From contig JALHRL010000018.1 of assembly GCA_022841465.1 (NCBI GenBank), positions 1-64,000 on the forward strand: a stretch of 64,000 nt of DNA, written 5' to 3'. The notes under the pieces are model-generated. The model was not told where the DNA came from. It saw only the letters and a list, made by a program, of their open reading frames with translations, and ran no database searches. Each line of letters opens with the position of its first letter. The first letter of the stretch is position 1. The DNA comes from Bacteroidia bacterium. GTDB taxonomy: Bacteria > Bacteroidota > Bacteroidia > B-17B0 > Aurantibacillaceae. The translations under genes were made by a program, and so were the position numbers. Shown here piece after piece: positions 38,686-47,532 of this stretch.

Positions 38686-39561
38686 ATGTATCTAAAGCAA
38701 ATAATTTACGTTTATAAAAAAGTAAAACCATTTTTATTGAAATATAATTTTTTTGCATTATTAAGTTTGTTTTTTGCATGTGCGTGTGATTTTAAAGCAC
38801 AAACACCTTTAATAAATACAGCGGGTGTTACTGTAAAAAGCAGGTTAATTGCACCGGAAGGCTTTATTCGTATAGTAGATTCAGAAAACTCTTTTATTAC
38901 ATTTTTAGGAAATTACCCTTTAAAAAAAGCAGGTTCGAAAGTTTATTTATTTGATGGCAAAGAAAAGAACAGGCAAGATGTACATGCAGCGGTATTGGAT
39001 ATTGATGTGGGAAAGAAAGATCTGCAGCAATGCGCTGATGCGGTTATGCGTTTACGTGCAGAGTATTTATACAAAAACAAACAATACGATAAATTGCATT
39101 TTAATTTTACCAATGGATTTAAAGCAGAATATAAAAAATGGATGCAGGGTTACCGTATAAAGGTAAAAAGCAATAAGTGCAGTTGGTATTTGGCTGTAAA
39201 ACCATTAAATACTTATGAAACATTTAAAGCCTATTTAGAAATTGTTTTTTCTTATGCCGGAACGTTATCGTTATCAAAACAATTAAATCCTAAAAAATTA
39301 AGTGAATTAAAAGCTGGCGATGTTTTTATAAAAGGTGGTTCGCCCGGGCATGCTGTTATTGTTATGGATGTTGCGGAAAATACTAAAACAAAAGAAAAAA
39401 TATTTTTATTGGCACAAAGTTACATGCCTGCACAAAACATTCACATCCTTAAAAACCCTAATAACAATTCAATATCGCCTTGGTACAGTTTAAAAGATGG
39501 TGAAGTGCTTAGAACTCCGGAGTGGACATTTGAACCCGGCTCACTTTATACTTTTGATTGA
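38686..39561 (+). CDS. DUF4846 domain-containing protein
   Basis: The 291-residue protein has a basic N-terminus and one hydrophobic segment (about residues 18-36) ending FFACACDFKAQ, which may be a lipoprotein signal. The body matches the DUF4846 pattern: RIVDSENSFITFLGNYPLK near the start, CADAVMRLRAEYLY in the middle and KAGDVFIKGGSPGHAVIVMDVAEN toward the end. The last motif, with its conserved Gly-His, recalls NlpC/P60-like or CHAP enzymes, but no activity is shown. It follows ettA by 3 bases, and its 3' end overlaps the convergent ispE gene by 16 bases. Confidence 0.82.
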   Translation: MYLKQIIYVYKKVKPFLLKYNFFALLSLFFACACDFKAQTPLINTAGVTVKSRLIAPEGFIRIVDSENSFITFLGNYPLKKAGSKVYLFDGKEKNRQDVHAAVLDIDVGKKDLQQCADAVMRLRAEYLYKNKQYDKLHFNFTNGFKAEYKKWMQGYRIKVKSNKCSWYLAVKPLNTYETFKAYLEIVFSYAGTLSLSKQLNPKKLSELKAGDVFIKGGSPGHAVIVMDVAENTKTKEKIFLLAQSYMPAQNIHILKNPNNNSISPWYSLKDGEVLRTPEWTFEPGSLYTFD

Positions 39562-40376
39562 TTTTTTTCTTGAATAAAAAACACTTCGTTGTTGTTGCTT
39601 TCCCAAATTGGTTTTTCTTTAAAGATACCAAATACGGTACTTCCGCTACCGCTCATGCTTGCATAAACTGCGCCTTTTAAATACATTTTTTCTTTTAATT
39701 CAGAAATTTTTAGATGTGATTTAAAAACAGATTTTTCAAAATCATTTACTAATATATTTTTCCAGTTTTCTATTGGTTCTGTTTCAATAATTTTTTTTAT
39801 GGATACTTTTGGTTGAATTGGTTCAATCCCTTGGTAGGCTAATTTTGTATTGGAGTGTATTTTTGGATACACCAATAAAATGTAATAATTTGATAAATCA
39901 ACGTTTATATTTTCAAAAATGTTTCCTTTTTCAGTAGCAAAAACAGGTTTGTTTTCAATAAAAAAGGAGCAATCGCTTCCAATTTGTGAAGCCATATTTA
40001 ATTTTTCAGAAAGAGGTATGTTTAAGTTAAACTTTGCGTTCATTAAATTTATAAAAGTTGCTGCATTTGCACTTCCACCACCAATTCCGGCACCCATTGG
40101 TAAATTTTTATATAAATGCACTTTAATTGGCGGAATAGGATATTTGGCTTGAATTAATTGGTGCGTTTTATAAATAACATTGTTTTGTAAATCTCCCTCA
40201 ATGGGTAAGCCTGAAATAGTTAGGTTAAAGCACTGGTTTTCAGAATCTTCAATTACTTCTAAGGCGTCGTGCCATAAAATGGGATAAAATACTGTTTCTA
40301 TATCGTGGTAACCATCGCTGCGTTTCCTTACTACATTAAGGCCTAGGTTAATTTTGCAGGGACTAAAAACAAGCAT
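39546..40376 (-). CDS. ispE: 4-diphosphocytidyl-2-C-methyl-D-erythritol kinase
   Basis: IspE phosphorylates CDP-methylerythritol in the MEP route to isoprenoids. The 276-residue protein is a GHMP kinase: the N-terminal SPCKINLGLNVVRKRSDGYH, the ATP loop PMGAGIGGGSANAATFI (about residues 91-107) and a C-terminal glycine-rich motif SMSGSGSTVFGIF are all present. It stands alone on the minus strand, and its last 16 bases overlap the converging DUF4846 gene. Confidence 0.95.
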   Translation of the reverse strand: MLVFSPCKINLGLNVVRKRSDGYHDIETVFYPILWHDALEVIEDSENQCFNLTISGLPIEGDLQNNVIYKTHQLIQAKYPIPPIKVHLYKNLPMGAGIGGGSANAATFINLMNAKFNLNIPLSEKLNMASQIGSDCSFFIENKPVFATEKGNIFENINVDLSNYYILLVYPKIHSNTKLAYQGIEPIQPKVSIKKIIETEPIENWKNILVNDFEKSVFKSHLKISELKEKMYLKGAVYASMSGSGSTVFGIFKEKPIWESNNNEVFFIQEKNQSKV

Positions 40377-40389
40377 TTTTTAACGTTTT

Positions 40390-40420
40390 TTTGTACGTAA
40401 TGAAATTTTCACTAAATTGC
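40390..40420 (+). promoter_or_regulatory. Candidate promoter of the 40443 lipoprotein gene
   Basis: TTTG (40390-40393) is followed after 19 bases by TAAATTGC (40413-40420), which fits TTTG-N19-TAnnTTTG at the spacing and at most -7 positions. The start codon lies 22 bases further on. Confidence 0.5.
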
Positions 40421-40442
40421 ATGAAATTAACCTAAAAGAATT

Positions 40443-41444
40443 ATGAAAATGAAAAAAATTGCTACCAAATTTTCAGCAATTGCTTTAATGGCTTTAGCCT
40501 TAACTTCTTGTAATAAGAAAACGAATACGGCTCCAGAGCCAGATCAAGAATTTCAATCATCAATAGATGCTTCTGCGGCAAATATGATTGCTGCTGATAT
40601 TGATATGATGGTTGCTCAATCTAGCGAGTATTCTAACATGCAATTTTATTCTCATGGTCCCGGTGCAGGATCTAATGTAGTTGTTGTGAACAGAAATGAC
40701 ACATTAAATAAGCTGATTACATTAGAATTTTATAATGCGAAAGGTTATGATGGAAAAATAAGAAATGGTAAAATTGTTGTCAATTTTGGGACTTGTTCTA
40801 CAGGAACAGCAACATCTGCAGGACAGGTTTATGTTAGAAACCCTAACCACATGTCGGTTGTAACCTTTATTAATTACAGTGTAAATAAATATAAATTAGA
40901 TAATGTGAGTACATTTTCTGTCATAAATACAACTCCTGCAGGATATACGCGTACATTAACTCCATTAACTTGGAAATTAGTAGGTGATTTATTAATTAAA
41001 GACACTACAAAATCTTTAACAGATAATGATATTCAGTGGAAAGGAACTTTAAACAAAACATTGGTTAATTCAACAAGTAACACCATTCATCCAAATGCTT
41101 TGTTACCAATTGTTTGGACAACTACCAACACTGCACTTAAATCAAACGCAATTAATGCCATTGTAAGATACACAGGAACAATAACAGGATTTACTAACAA
41201 AGCAGATAATTATACGTATACAATTGATGATGAAAATCCAATTGAAAGAAACTTTGGTTGTTCACCTGATTATTGGATAAATAAGCATCACCATCCGTTT
41301 GTTGGTGGGAAGGTAAACTTTAAAACCGGCGATAAATCTCAAAGATGGTTGTATTATGGTGATAAGGATGGCACCAAGTATTGTGATAACAGCGGTATCA
41401 TTTACATAGATGGTATAAGTTACAATATGGATTTAGCCCACTAG
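40443..41444 (+). CDS. Hypothetical lipoprotein
   Basis: The 333-residue protein has a lipoprotein signal (LALTSCNKK, lipidated Cys near residue 24). The rest is probably beta-rich, with repeated two-part patterns such as GKIRNGKIVVNF and VRYTGTITGF. No catalytic motif is visible. Near the C-terminus, NFGCSPDYWINKHHHPFVGG clusters Cys and three His residues and might bind metal. It is a single-gene unit with its own candidate promoter and terminator. The family is not one I can name. Confidence 0.75.
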   Translation: MKMKKIATKFSAIALMALALTSCNKKTNTAPEPDQEFQSSIDASAANMIAADIDMMVAQSSEYSNMQFYSHGPGAGSNVVVVNRNDTLNKLITLEFYNAKGYDGKIRNGKIVVNFGTCSTGTATSAGQVYVRNPNHMSVVTFINYSVNKYKLDNVSTFSVINTTPAGYTRTLTPLTWKLVGDLLIKDTTKSLTDNDIQWKGTLNKTLVNSTSNTIHPNALLPIVWTTTNTALKSNAINAIVRYTGTITGFTNKADNYTYTIDDENPIERNFGCSPDYWINKHHHPFVGGKVNFKTGDKSQRWLYYGDKDGTKYCDNSGIIYIDGISYNMDLAH

Positions 41445-41460
41445 AAACCTTAGGAAATTT

Positions 41461-41487
41461 AAACCCCGCTTTAGCGGGGTTTTTTTA
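41461..41487. terminator. Bidirectional terminator between the lipoprotein gene and nnr
   Basis: CCCCGCT (41464-41470) pairs with AGCGGGG (41473-41479), followed by eight T residues. A residues in front allow use by the converging nnr gene, although that T-run is short. Confidence 0.9.
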
Positions 41488-41490
41488 TGA

Positions 41491-43002
41491 TTATTTTTCT
41501 AGTTTAAAAAAGGCTTTACCAAGTTGGTTAATTATTTCGGATGCCAACAAACTTTCCATGCTTGATTTTTTTATACTTAAGTCGGCAGCATAACCATGCA
41601 CAAAAACACCAATAATAGAAGCTTTAGCAGGCGAATAGCCACGCGCTAATAATCCGCAGAGGATACCTGTTAAAGCATCTCCTGATCCGCCTTTTGCCAT
41701 TCCGGCATTTCCACTGCTATTAAAGTAAACGGTGCCATCAGGGAAACAGATTGCAGAAAAGGCGCCTTTTAAAATTAAAATACATCTGTTATTAAATGCA
41801 AATTGTGTTGCAGTGTTTAATCTTTCAAAATCATTTGCATGGCTTTGTGTTAATCTATCAAATTCCTTTGGGTGTGGGCTTAGTATTGTTTCAGGTGGTA
41901 AAAATGAGAGCCAGGTTTTGTTTTCAGATAATATGTTTAATGCATCTGCATCAATAATTAATTGTGCATTGTTATAATTTAAAAGTTTTTTCAGTACTGT
42001 TTGTGTTTCATCTTCGGTACCTAAACCTGGCCCAATTGCAATTGCATTAAAGGTGTTTAATGGGGGTAACTCAGAAATATAATACGGGTTGGAATCAACG
42101 CTTAACATAGCTTCGGGTAATTTTGCTGTTAAATTCGTGGTAACTTTTTCTGTAGAGTGGAGTGTTAGTTTACCTGCCCCACTTTTTAAACAAGCCTTAG
42201 CACTAAGTATAGCGGCGCCAGGCATATTGTTTTTGCCTGCAATAATTAATGCATGTCCGTAGTTTCCTTTATGGCTGAATTTATTTCGAGTTGTAATTAA
42301 CTTTTTTACCAAATATTTTGTGGTAAAATTGTATTTGGTTTGCAAATTTTTAATTGCATCGGGGTGCAATCCAATGTCTAAAACATCAAAATAGGGTACA
42401 TACTTTGCGTTTTGCGCAAATAAAAAAGAAAGTTTTGGAAACTGAAAGGTTAAGGTTAAAGAAGATTGAACAATTACATCCTCTTTAGAATTAGCGATAT
42501 CAATGTATAAACCACTTGGGCAATCAATACTGATAATTTTTGTAAAATTAGAATTAATGAATTTTACCGTATCGGCTGTAAGGCCTGATAGAGGCTTGTT
42601 TAAACCACTTCCAAATAGTGCATCAATGGCAATAACATTTGATGATAATTTTAATTGAGTTAAATCATCTGCAGAATTAATTTCTATTATGCTATTTGCA
42701 AATTGTTTTAGTTTATTAAAATTTTCTTCAGCATCATTTGAAAAAGTTTTGGTATAATTAATTACAATTGCCTTTGCTTTACAACCTCTTTCAATAAGCA
42801 TTCTTGTAATGGCTAAACCATCACCTCCATTATTTCCTTTACCACAAAAAACAAAAACTTCAGTTGAATCGTTGATGAATTTTAAACTATTGGTTACGCA
42901 GGCACGCGCTGCTCTTTCCATTAAATGAATAGAAGTAATAGGCTCGTGTTGAATGGTATATTCATCAACAAATTTTAATTGTTCTTTACTAAGAATATGC
43001 AT
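41491..43002 (-). CDS. nnr: Bifunctional NAD(P)H-hydrate repair enzyme
   Basis: Nnr repairs hydrated NAD(P)H: the N-terminal domain epimerises S and R forms and the C-terminal domain dehydrates the S form using ATP or ADP. The 503 residues contain FCGKGNNGGDGLAITRML (about residues 51-68) of the epimerase, SIDCPSGL, and the kinase-like dehydratase motifs AIGPGLGTEDE, LSPHPKEFDRL and GSGDALTGILCGLLA. Both domains look complete. A tiny Cys-rich membrane protein gene ends 6 bases before the start codon. Confidence 0.96.
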   Translation of the reverse strand: MHILSKEQLKFVDEYTIQHEPITSIHLMERAARACVTNSLKFINDSTEVFVFCGKGNNGGDGLAITRMLIERGCKAKAIVINYTKTFSNDAEENFNKLKQFANSIIEINSADDLTQLKLSSNVIAIDALFGSGLNKPLSGLTADTVKFINSNFTKIISIDCPSGLYIDIANSKEDVIVQSSLTLTFQFPKLSFLFAQNAKYVPYFDVLDIGLHPDAIKNLQTKYNFTTKYLVKKLITTRNKFSHKGNYGHALIIAGKNNMPGAAILSAKACLKSGAGKLTLHSTEKVTTNLTAKLPEAMLSVDSNPYYISELPPLNTFNAIAIGPGLGTEDETQTVLKKLLNYNNAQLIIDADALNILSENKTWLSFLPPETILSPHPKEFDRLTQSHANDFERLNTATQFAFNNRCILILKGAFSAICFPDGTVYFNSSGNAGMAKGGSGDALTGILCGLLARGYSPAKASIIGVFVHGYAADLSIKKSSMESLLASEIINQLGKAFFKLEK

Positions 43003-43008
43003 GAAAAA

Positions 43009-43125
43009 TTATTTACAAGAACAGTTGTTATTACAATCTGTTTTTTTTGAGGCTTTATAAAATTTAACAGCTAGAAAAACCACAGCTAACAGAAGGGTAA
43101 GTATAGCTAAAACAAGTTGTATCAT
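43009..43125 (-). CDS. Small Cys-rich membrane protein (FeoB-associated type)
   Basis: This 38-residue reading frame runs ATG to TAA on the minus strand. It starts with a single hydrophobic span (MIQLVLAILTLLLAVVFLAV), then a short basic stretch, and ends in a Cys/Asn tail DCNNNCSCK. This is the architecture of the FeoB-associated Cys-rich membrane proteins, short one-span proteins with a C-terminal Cys cluster facing the cytoplasm. No feo genes are in the window. It lies 6 bases upstream of nnr and may share its transcript. Its size makes it easy for gene callers to miss. Confidence 0.65.
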   Translation of the reverse strand: MIQLVLAILTLLLAVVFLAVKFYKASKKTDCNNNCSCK

Positions 43126-43227
43126 AATGTAAATTTACTTTTTTTGATGCGTTTAAACAAGTTAGCTTAAATTAAAAAGGGTTTAAACAAAACTGCTTAA
43201 ACCCTATACATTAAAATTGTATTTAAT

Positions 43228-44307
43228 TTATTGATGTCTAATTTTTAATGCAATTTTACCAATATCATTTAATTCATCTTGGCCGGTTGTAATTACTCTG
43301 CCTCCTTTTTTAATTACTTCTATTGCTAAATGGCTTGAAATATCATCTACCGCATTAGGCAGATTAGCATCGCTTACTAATTCCAAACCTGAATCTCCAT
43401 TAAAAATGGCTGATTGTTTAAACGATTCATTAATTATTAATAAATCTGCTCTTCCTTCTTTTGCAGCCTTATAAATTTCAATAATATCAGTTAGTACTTT
43501 TCCTTGTGAAACGGCAGCTTTCATTTCTACAATTGCGTTAGAGCGACTAATTTTCTGAATGTCTTTCATCACTTCCCAACCTTGTGCTGCTATTTGGTGT
43601 TGATTAACATTATTGTAATCAATAGCCACATTGCCGGAATAAATGTTTGGTTTATCAGCTACTTCCATTAAAAAACTATGATTGTCTTTAGTAGAAATAA
43701 TTACACAATTTGTTTTTTTTGCGCCAATATATTTAACCAATGCCTTATCTACCTTGTTTAAATATTCTTTCACCATTAAATCATGTGCTTTTTGATCGCT
43801 CATTTTTGTTTGGTCTGTTATATAATGTTGATTTTCTTTAAATGGAAAATCACCATTTTTAACTTCTTCAATTATGGCATCATTTGCGGCTCTGAACAAA
43901 TGAACTCCGCTTTGAGAAAGAAGCAATATTAAATATTCTTCGTTGTGATAAATACTATTAATTAAAGGGCGAATAGCAAAACTTTCTGCAATGTGTACCC
44001 CGCTAGTATTCGTTTTCCAAATAGATTTAAGTACTTCTTTGGTATTATTAGATAAGAATATGTGAACACTATCTAAATTATGTGTTACATCTAATTCTTT
44101 TGGTAAACTTTCTAATTTGCTTAATAATGAAGCAATTTCTCTTTTGTCAAACTCTTTTACGAGTTTGTTTTCTGCTTCTTTGCATAAATTTTTCAATTCA
44201 ATTTCATCTTGCATTCTTTCAGGATGTGTTCTATGTGTGTTAAGCGAAATAGTTACACATGGTTTACTTTTTTCTTCAATTAATTTTGATATTACATCTG
44301 CTTTCAT
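43228..44307 (-). CDS. baeRF3-like protein (archaeo-eukaryotic release factor relative)
   Basis: The 359-residue protein starts with a PCVTISLNTHR segment, has a central RNase H-like region, and ends in an L7Ae-like domain with GGRVITTGQDELNDIGKIAL, the layout of bacterial relatives of eRF1/Pelota described as baeRF families. Those proteins were proposed from sequence to act in ribosome rescue or stress. The peptide-release GGQ motif is not seen. It has no signal peptide. The gene stands alone with a -7-like element (TAAATTTG) at 44348-44341 on its strand. Confidence 0.65.
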   Translation of the reverse strand: MKADVISKLIEEKSKPCVTISLNTHRTHPERMQDEIELKNLCKEAENKLVKEFDKREIASLLSKLESLPKELDVTHNLDSVHIFLSNNTKEVLKSIWKTNTSGVHIAESFAIRPLINSIYHNEEYLILLLSQSGVHLFRAANDAIIEEVKNGDFPFKENQHYITDQTKMSDQKAHDLMVKEYLNKVDKALVKYIGAKKTNCVIISTKDNHSFLMEVADKPNIYSGNVAIDYNNVNQHQIAAQGWEVMKDIQKISRSNAIVEMKAAVSQGKVLTDIIEIYKAAKEGRADLLIINESFKQSAIFNGDSGLELVSDANLPNAVDDISSHLAIEVIKKGGRVITTGQDELNDIGKIALKIRHQ

Positions 44308-44636
44308 ATTTATTTTGGTTTTTTAATTATCGTTGTTCGTCAAATTTATGTATGAATCAATAGTGAATTATTGATAATAATCAGTTATAAAATCAACATT
44401 TATCAGTAAGTTAAGCATTCTGGGTATAGGAAACATGTTTATTTTTTACTAATCAAAATAGAGAAATAAGTACCGAGCTATAATTGTAGATTATAAGTGA
44501 AATAAGTGTTTTAACACACTAAAAATCATTTAGATGTAAAGCAAAATCAATCTAAATGGTTTTTGGTTAATTTCAAATTTTCATCAAAATGGTATTGCTT
44601 TTTTTACTAGTTTCGCGTTAAATTAAAATTAACTAA
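44308..44636. other. Divergent intergenic region with an inverted repeat
   Basis: No gene is visible in this 329-base gap between the baeRF3-like gene and the repeat-rich T9SS cargo gene. On the minus strand TAAATTTG (44348-44341) fits the -7 consensus for the baeRF3-like gene. CATTTAGAT (44527-44535) and ATCTAAATG (44550-44558) form a 9-bp inverted repeat followed by TTTTTGG. It could be an operator or a terminator. The remainder is AT-rich with no further signal I can support. Confidence 0.5.
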
Positions 44637-47414
44637 ATGAGAAAAATTTACCTATTTCTATCTATTATTGTAATGCTAAGCGCAAAATTAACCGCGCAGC
44701 AAGCCTATTATAAAGCTCCTGCAGGAACGGCTACAACCAACGTTCGTGCTCCCAACGGTTCTGTTGGGCATACTACTATGCGTGGTGCGTTTGTAGTTAC
44801 GGCCTCAGAATTAGCCGGTATTTCAACTGTAACTCAAATTAACGGATTCGGATTTAACTTAATTGGCGGAACGGCTTCAACCCCTGTAACCGGAACAATT
44901 CAAGTTTATTTACAAAATACATCTGACGTAACTTACACTAAAGGAAATAATTGGTCAACTATTATTACCGGTATGACTTCTGTTTATAACAATGCAATTA
45001 CAATACCATCGGGAAGTACTATTGCACAAGCAGTAAATGTTTTATTACCTTCTCCATTTACCTATACAGGTGGTGGAATGTATGTTGCATACGATTGGAT
45101 ATCTAGCGGTCCGTTTGAAACAAGCACCGTAGTTGCAAATTATCAAAGTGAAACTAATATACCAACAGGTGGTGCTTCCTCTGCTTCTAGCTCAACAACA
45201 GCACCAACTACTTTAGGATTAACCAACTTCAGACCAAATTTTAATTTTGGTTACATCAATACTTTTACCAATGAGGCTTCTGTGCAATTGATTAAAAGTC
45301 ATGGTAAAATTCCTCTAACCATGTACGCGCCTTATTCGTTTACTGCTGTGGTGAAAAACATGGCAAGTGTTGCTATGACCAATGTGCAAGTAGATTTAAG
45401 CATGAGTGGTGCAAATAACTTTACAACAACAACAACAATACCAAACATTAATCCAGGAGCTACTTTAAATGCTGTGTTTCCTGCGTTTACTGCAACAGCG
45501 CAGGGCATGAGTACCATAACAGTATCTGTTTTACCTGATGAGAACAATGCTAATAACGTAGCAACAACATCTCAATCGGTAACCTGTGAAACATTAATTA
45601 ATACACCTGCTACTTTTAATGATGCAAGTTATAATTCAGGAGTTGGATTTAACACCGCATCAGGAATTATTTATAATAGAATTAGACCAACAATTAATAC
45701 TTCTGTAACTGCAATTAATGTATTTATTGCCAATAACGCAGCTACAGTAGGGAAACCAATTTATTGCGTATTGGGTAATTCCGGCGGAACCATTTTAGCG
45801 TGGACAAACACCATTACTATTACGGCGCCTATGTTAAGCTCTTGGCAAACCTTTTATTTTGCGAATCCGGTAAACGTATTGGCAAACACCAATTACCATT
45901 CAGGCTTAGCTATACCGGCCGGAAATCCGGGGTACTTCCCGTTAGGGGCAGCAACTTCATCTTATGTCCCTACTGATATTTATTATACATCAAGTTTAAC
46001 GGGTGGTTTTGTTGGTTCTTTAACCCAAAATTTAGGTTATTTTGGAATGGAAACTTTATTTTATAATGGTATAGATTTAACTGTTACTTCACCAACAGTT
46101 TGTAGCGGTACTGTTCCTAATTTAACCTTAACGGCAAATGGCGCAACAAACTATACTTGGAGTACCGGAGCAAATACAAGTACAATAGGAATTATTACAC
46201 CAAGTGCAACAACTAACTATACTGTAAAAGGTACAGATGCATTAGGCAATTGTTATGTAAAGAAAATAGCAACAGTATTAGTTAATATTACTCCAACCAT
46301 TACTGTTCCTGTAGGAGGAATTTGCCCTGTAGGAGGTTCACATACTTTTGTTCCAACAGGAGCAGCTACTTATACTTACGAAGGTGGTTCAGACATAGTT
46401 TCGCCAACGGTTACAACTACTTATTCAGTAGCGGGAACTTCCTCAGCAGGATGTATCAGCGCCCCGGTAACTACATCGGTTATTGTTACAAACAGCGTTA
46501 ACTTATCTATATTAACTCCAACCGGAATTTGTGTAGGAACTTCCGGAACTTTAACAGGGCAAGGTGCAGCAACTTATTCTTGGAGTAACGGTTCTACTTT
46601 AAACCCAATTGTTGTTTCACCTACCGTTTCTACAACTTACGGTGTTTTAGGTACAGTAGGAACTTGTACAGCGTATACTACCGATTTATTGATTGTAAAT
46701 CCAAACCCAACGGTAAATTTAGTAATGTCTAATACTACTGCATGTACAAGTGGTATTCCATCTGTAACTTTAACAGCAACCGGTGCAACCACGTATTCAT
46801 GGAGTTTTGGCTCTTCAAGTTCTTCGGTAGTTATTTCTCCAACAGCAACTGCCGGCTATTCGGTTATAGGAACAGATTTAATGGGCTGTAAGAATGTAAA
46901 AAACTTTTTATTACCGGTAAGTCCTAGTCCTACCATTACCGCAAGCACCAGCGACAGTTTAATATGTATTAATAAAACAGCAACCTTAACTGCTACAGGT
47001 GGTGTAAATTATGTATGGAGTAACAACACTTCAACTACATCGGTTGCGGTTGTATCTCCAACTACTACTACTATTTATACCGTTACAGGTTATGGGGCTA
47101 ATGGTTGTGCTAATACTTTTACCATAGAGCAAGTGGTTGATCCGTGTGCAGGAATTAAAGAGGTGAACGGAAAGTTAATTCGTTCTTCTATCTATCCTAA
47201 CCCAACAACAGGAATTTTTAATATTGCAATTTCAGAAATTTCAGAAAACACCATTTTAGAAATTTACAATCAATTAGGGCAATTGGTGGTTTCTCATAAA
47301 TTAACCAGAACTCTTCAATCGCTTGATGTTTCGGGAGTATCAAACGGTATGTATTTTATAAAAATAAAAGAGAACAATCAAATAATAGATTCGTTCCGTT
47401 TAATTAAAAACTAA
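44637..47414 (+). CDS. Large repeat T9SS-secreted protein
   Basis: The 925-residue protein has a Sec signal (to about residue 21, ending AKLTAQ), two beta-rich domains (about 25-260 and 310-480), and then five Ig-like tandem repeats of about 75-80 residues. Each repeat has the pattern LTATGATTYSWS...SPTxTTxYxVxGT...GC, with a Cys at the repeat end and one near the start. The C-terminus is a type A sorting domain beginning SIYPNPTTGIF. Such proteins are exported through the type IX system and act as adhesins or surface enzymes. No enzyme domain is obvious. The gene is a single transcription unit closed by a strong terminator. Confidence 0.88.
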   Translation: MRKIYLFLSIIVMLSAKLTAQQAYYKAPAGTATTNVRAPNGSVGHTTMRGAFVVTASELAGISTVTQINGFGFNLIGGTASTPVTGTIQVYLQNTSDVTYTKGNNWSTIITGMTSVYNNAITIPSGSTIAQAVNVLLPSPFTYTGGGMYVAYDWISSGPFETSTVVANYQSETNIPTGGASSASSSTTAPTTLGLTNFRPNFNFGYINTFTNEASVQLIKSHGKIPLTMYAPYSFTAVVKNMASVAMTNVQVDLSMSGANNFTTTTTIPNINPGATLNAVFPAFTATAQGMSTITVSVLPDENNANNVATTSQSVTCETLINTPATFNDASYNSGVGFNTASGIIYNRIRPTINTSVTAINVFIANNAATVGKPIYCVLGNSGGTILAWTNTITITAPMLSSWQTFYFANPVNVLANTNYHSGLAIPAGNPGYFPLGAATSSYVPTDIYYTSSLTGGFVGSLTQNLGYFGMETLFYNGIDLTVTSPTVCSGTVPNLTLTANGATNYTWSTGANTSTIGIITPSATTNYTVKGTDALGNCYVKKIATVLVNITPTITVPVGGICPVGGSHTFVPTGAATYTYEGGSDIVSPTVTTTYSVAGTSSAGCISAPVTTSVIVTNSVNLSILTPTGICVGTSGTLTGQGAATYSWSNGSTLNPIVVSPTVSTTYGVLGTVGTCTAYTTDLLIVNPNPTVNLVMSNTTACTSGIPSVTLTATGATTYSWSFGSSSSSVVISPTATAGYSVIGTDLMGCKNVKNFLLPVSPSPTITASTSDSLICINKTATLTATGGVNYVWSNNTSTTSVAVVSPTTTTIYTVTGYGANGCANTFTIEQVVDPCAGIKEVNGKLIRSSIYPNPTTGIFNIAISEISENTILEIYNQLGQLVVSHKLTRTLQSLDVSGVSNGMYFIKIKENNQIIDSFRLIKN

Positions 47415-47434
47415 ACCAAATTAAATTTTAAATA

Positions 47435-47466
47435 AAAGCGGCTCAGAACATGAGCCGCTTTTTTTA
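47435..47466 (+). terminator. Intrinsic terminator after the 925-residue cargo gene
   Basis: AAAGCGGCTCA pairs with TGAGCCGCTTT across the loop GAACA and is followed by a T-run. Confidence 0.93.
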
Positions 47467-47532
47467 TTGATTGTTAACTATTTATGTTTTTTATATTTAG
47501 CAGCATCACTTAACTTTACAAAAAAATAATTC

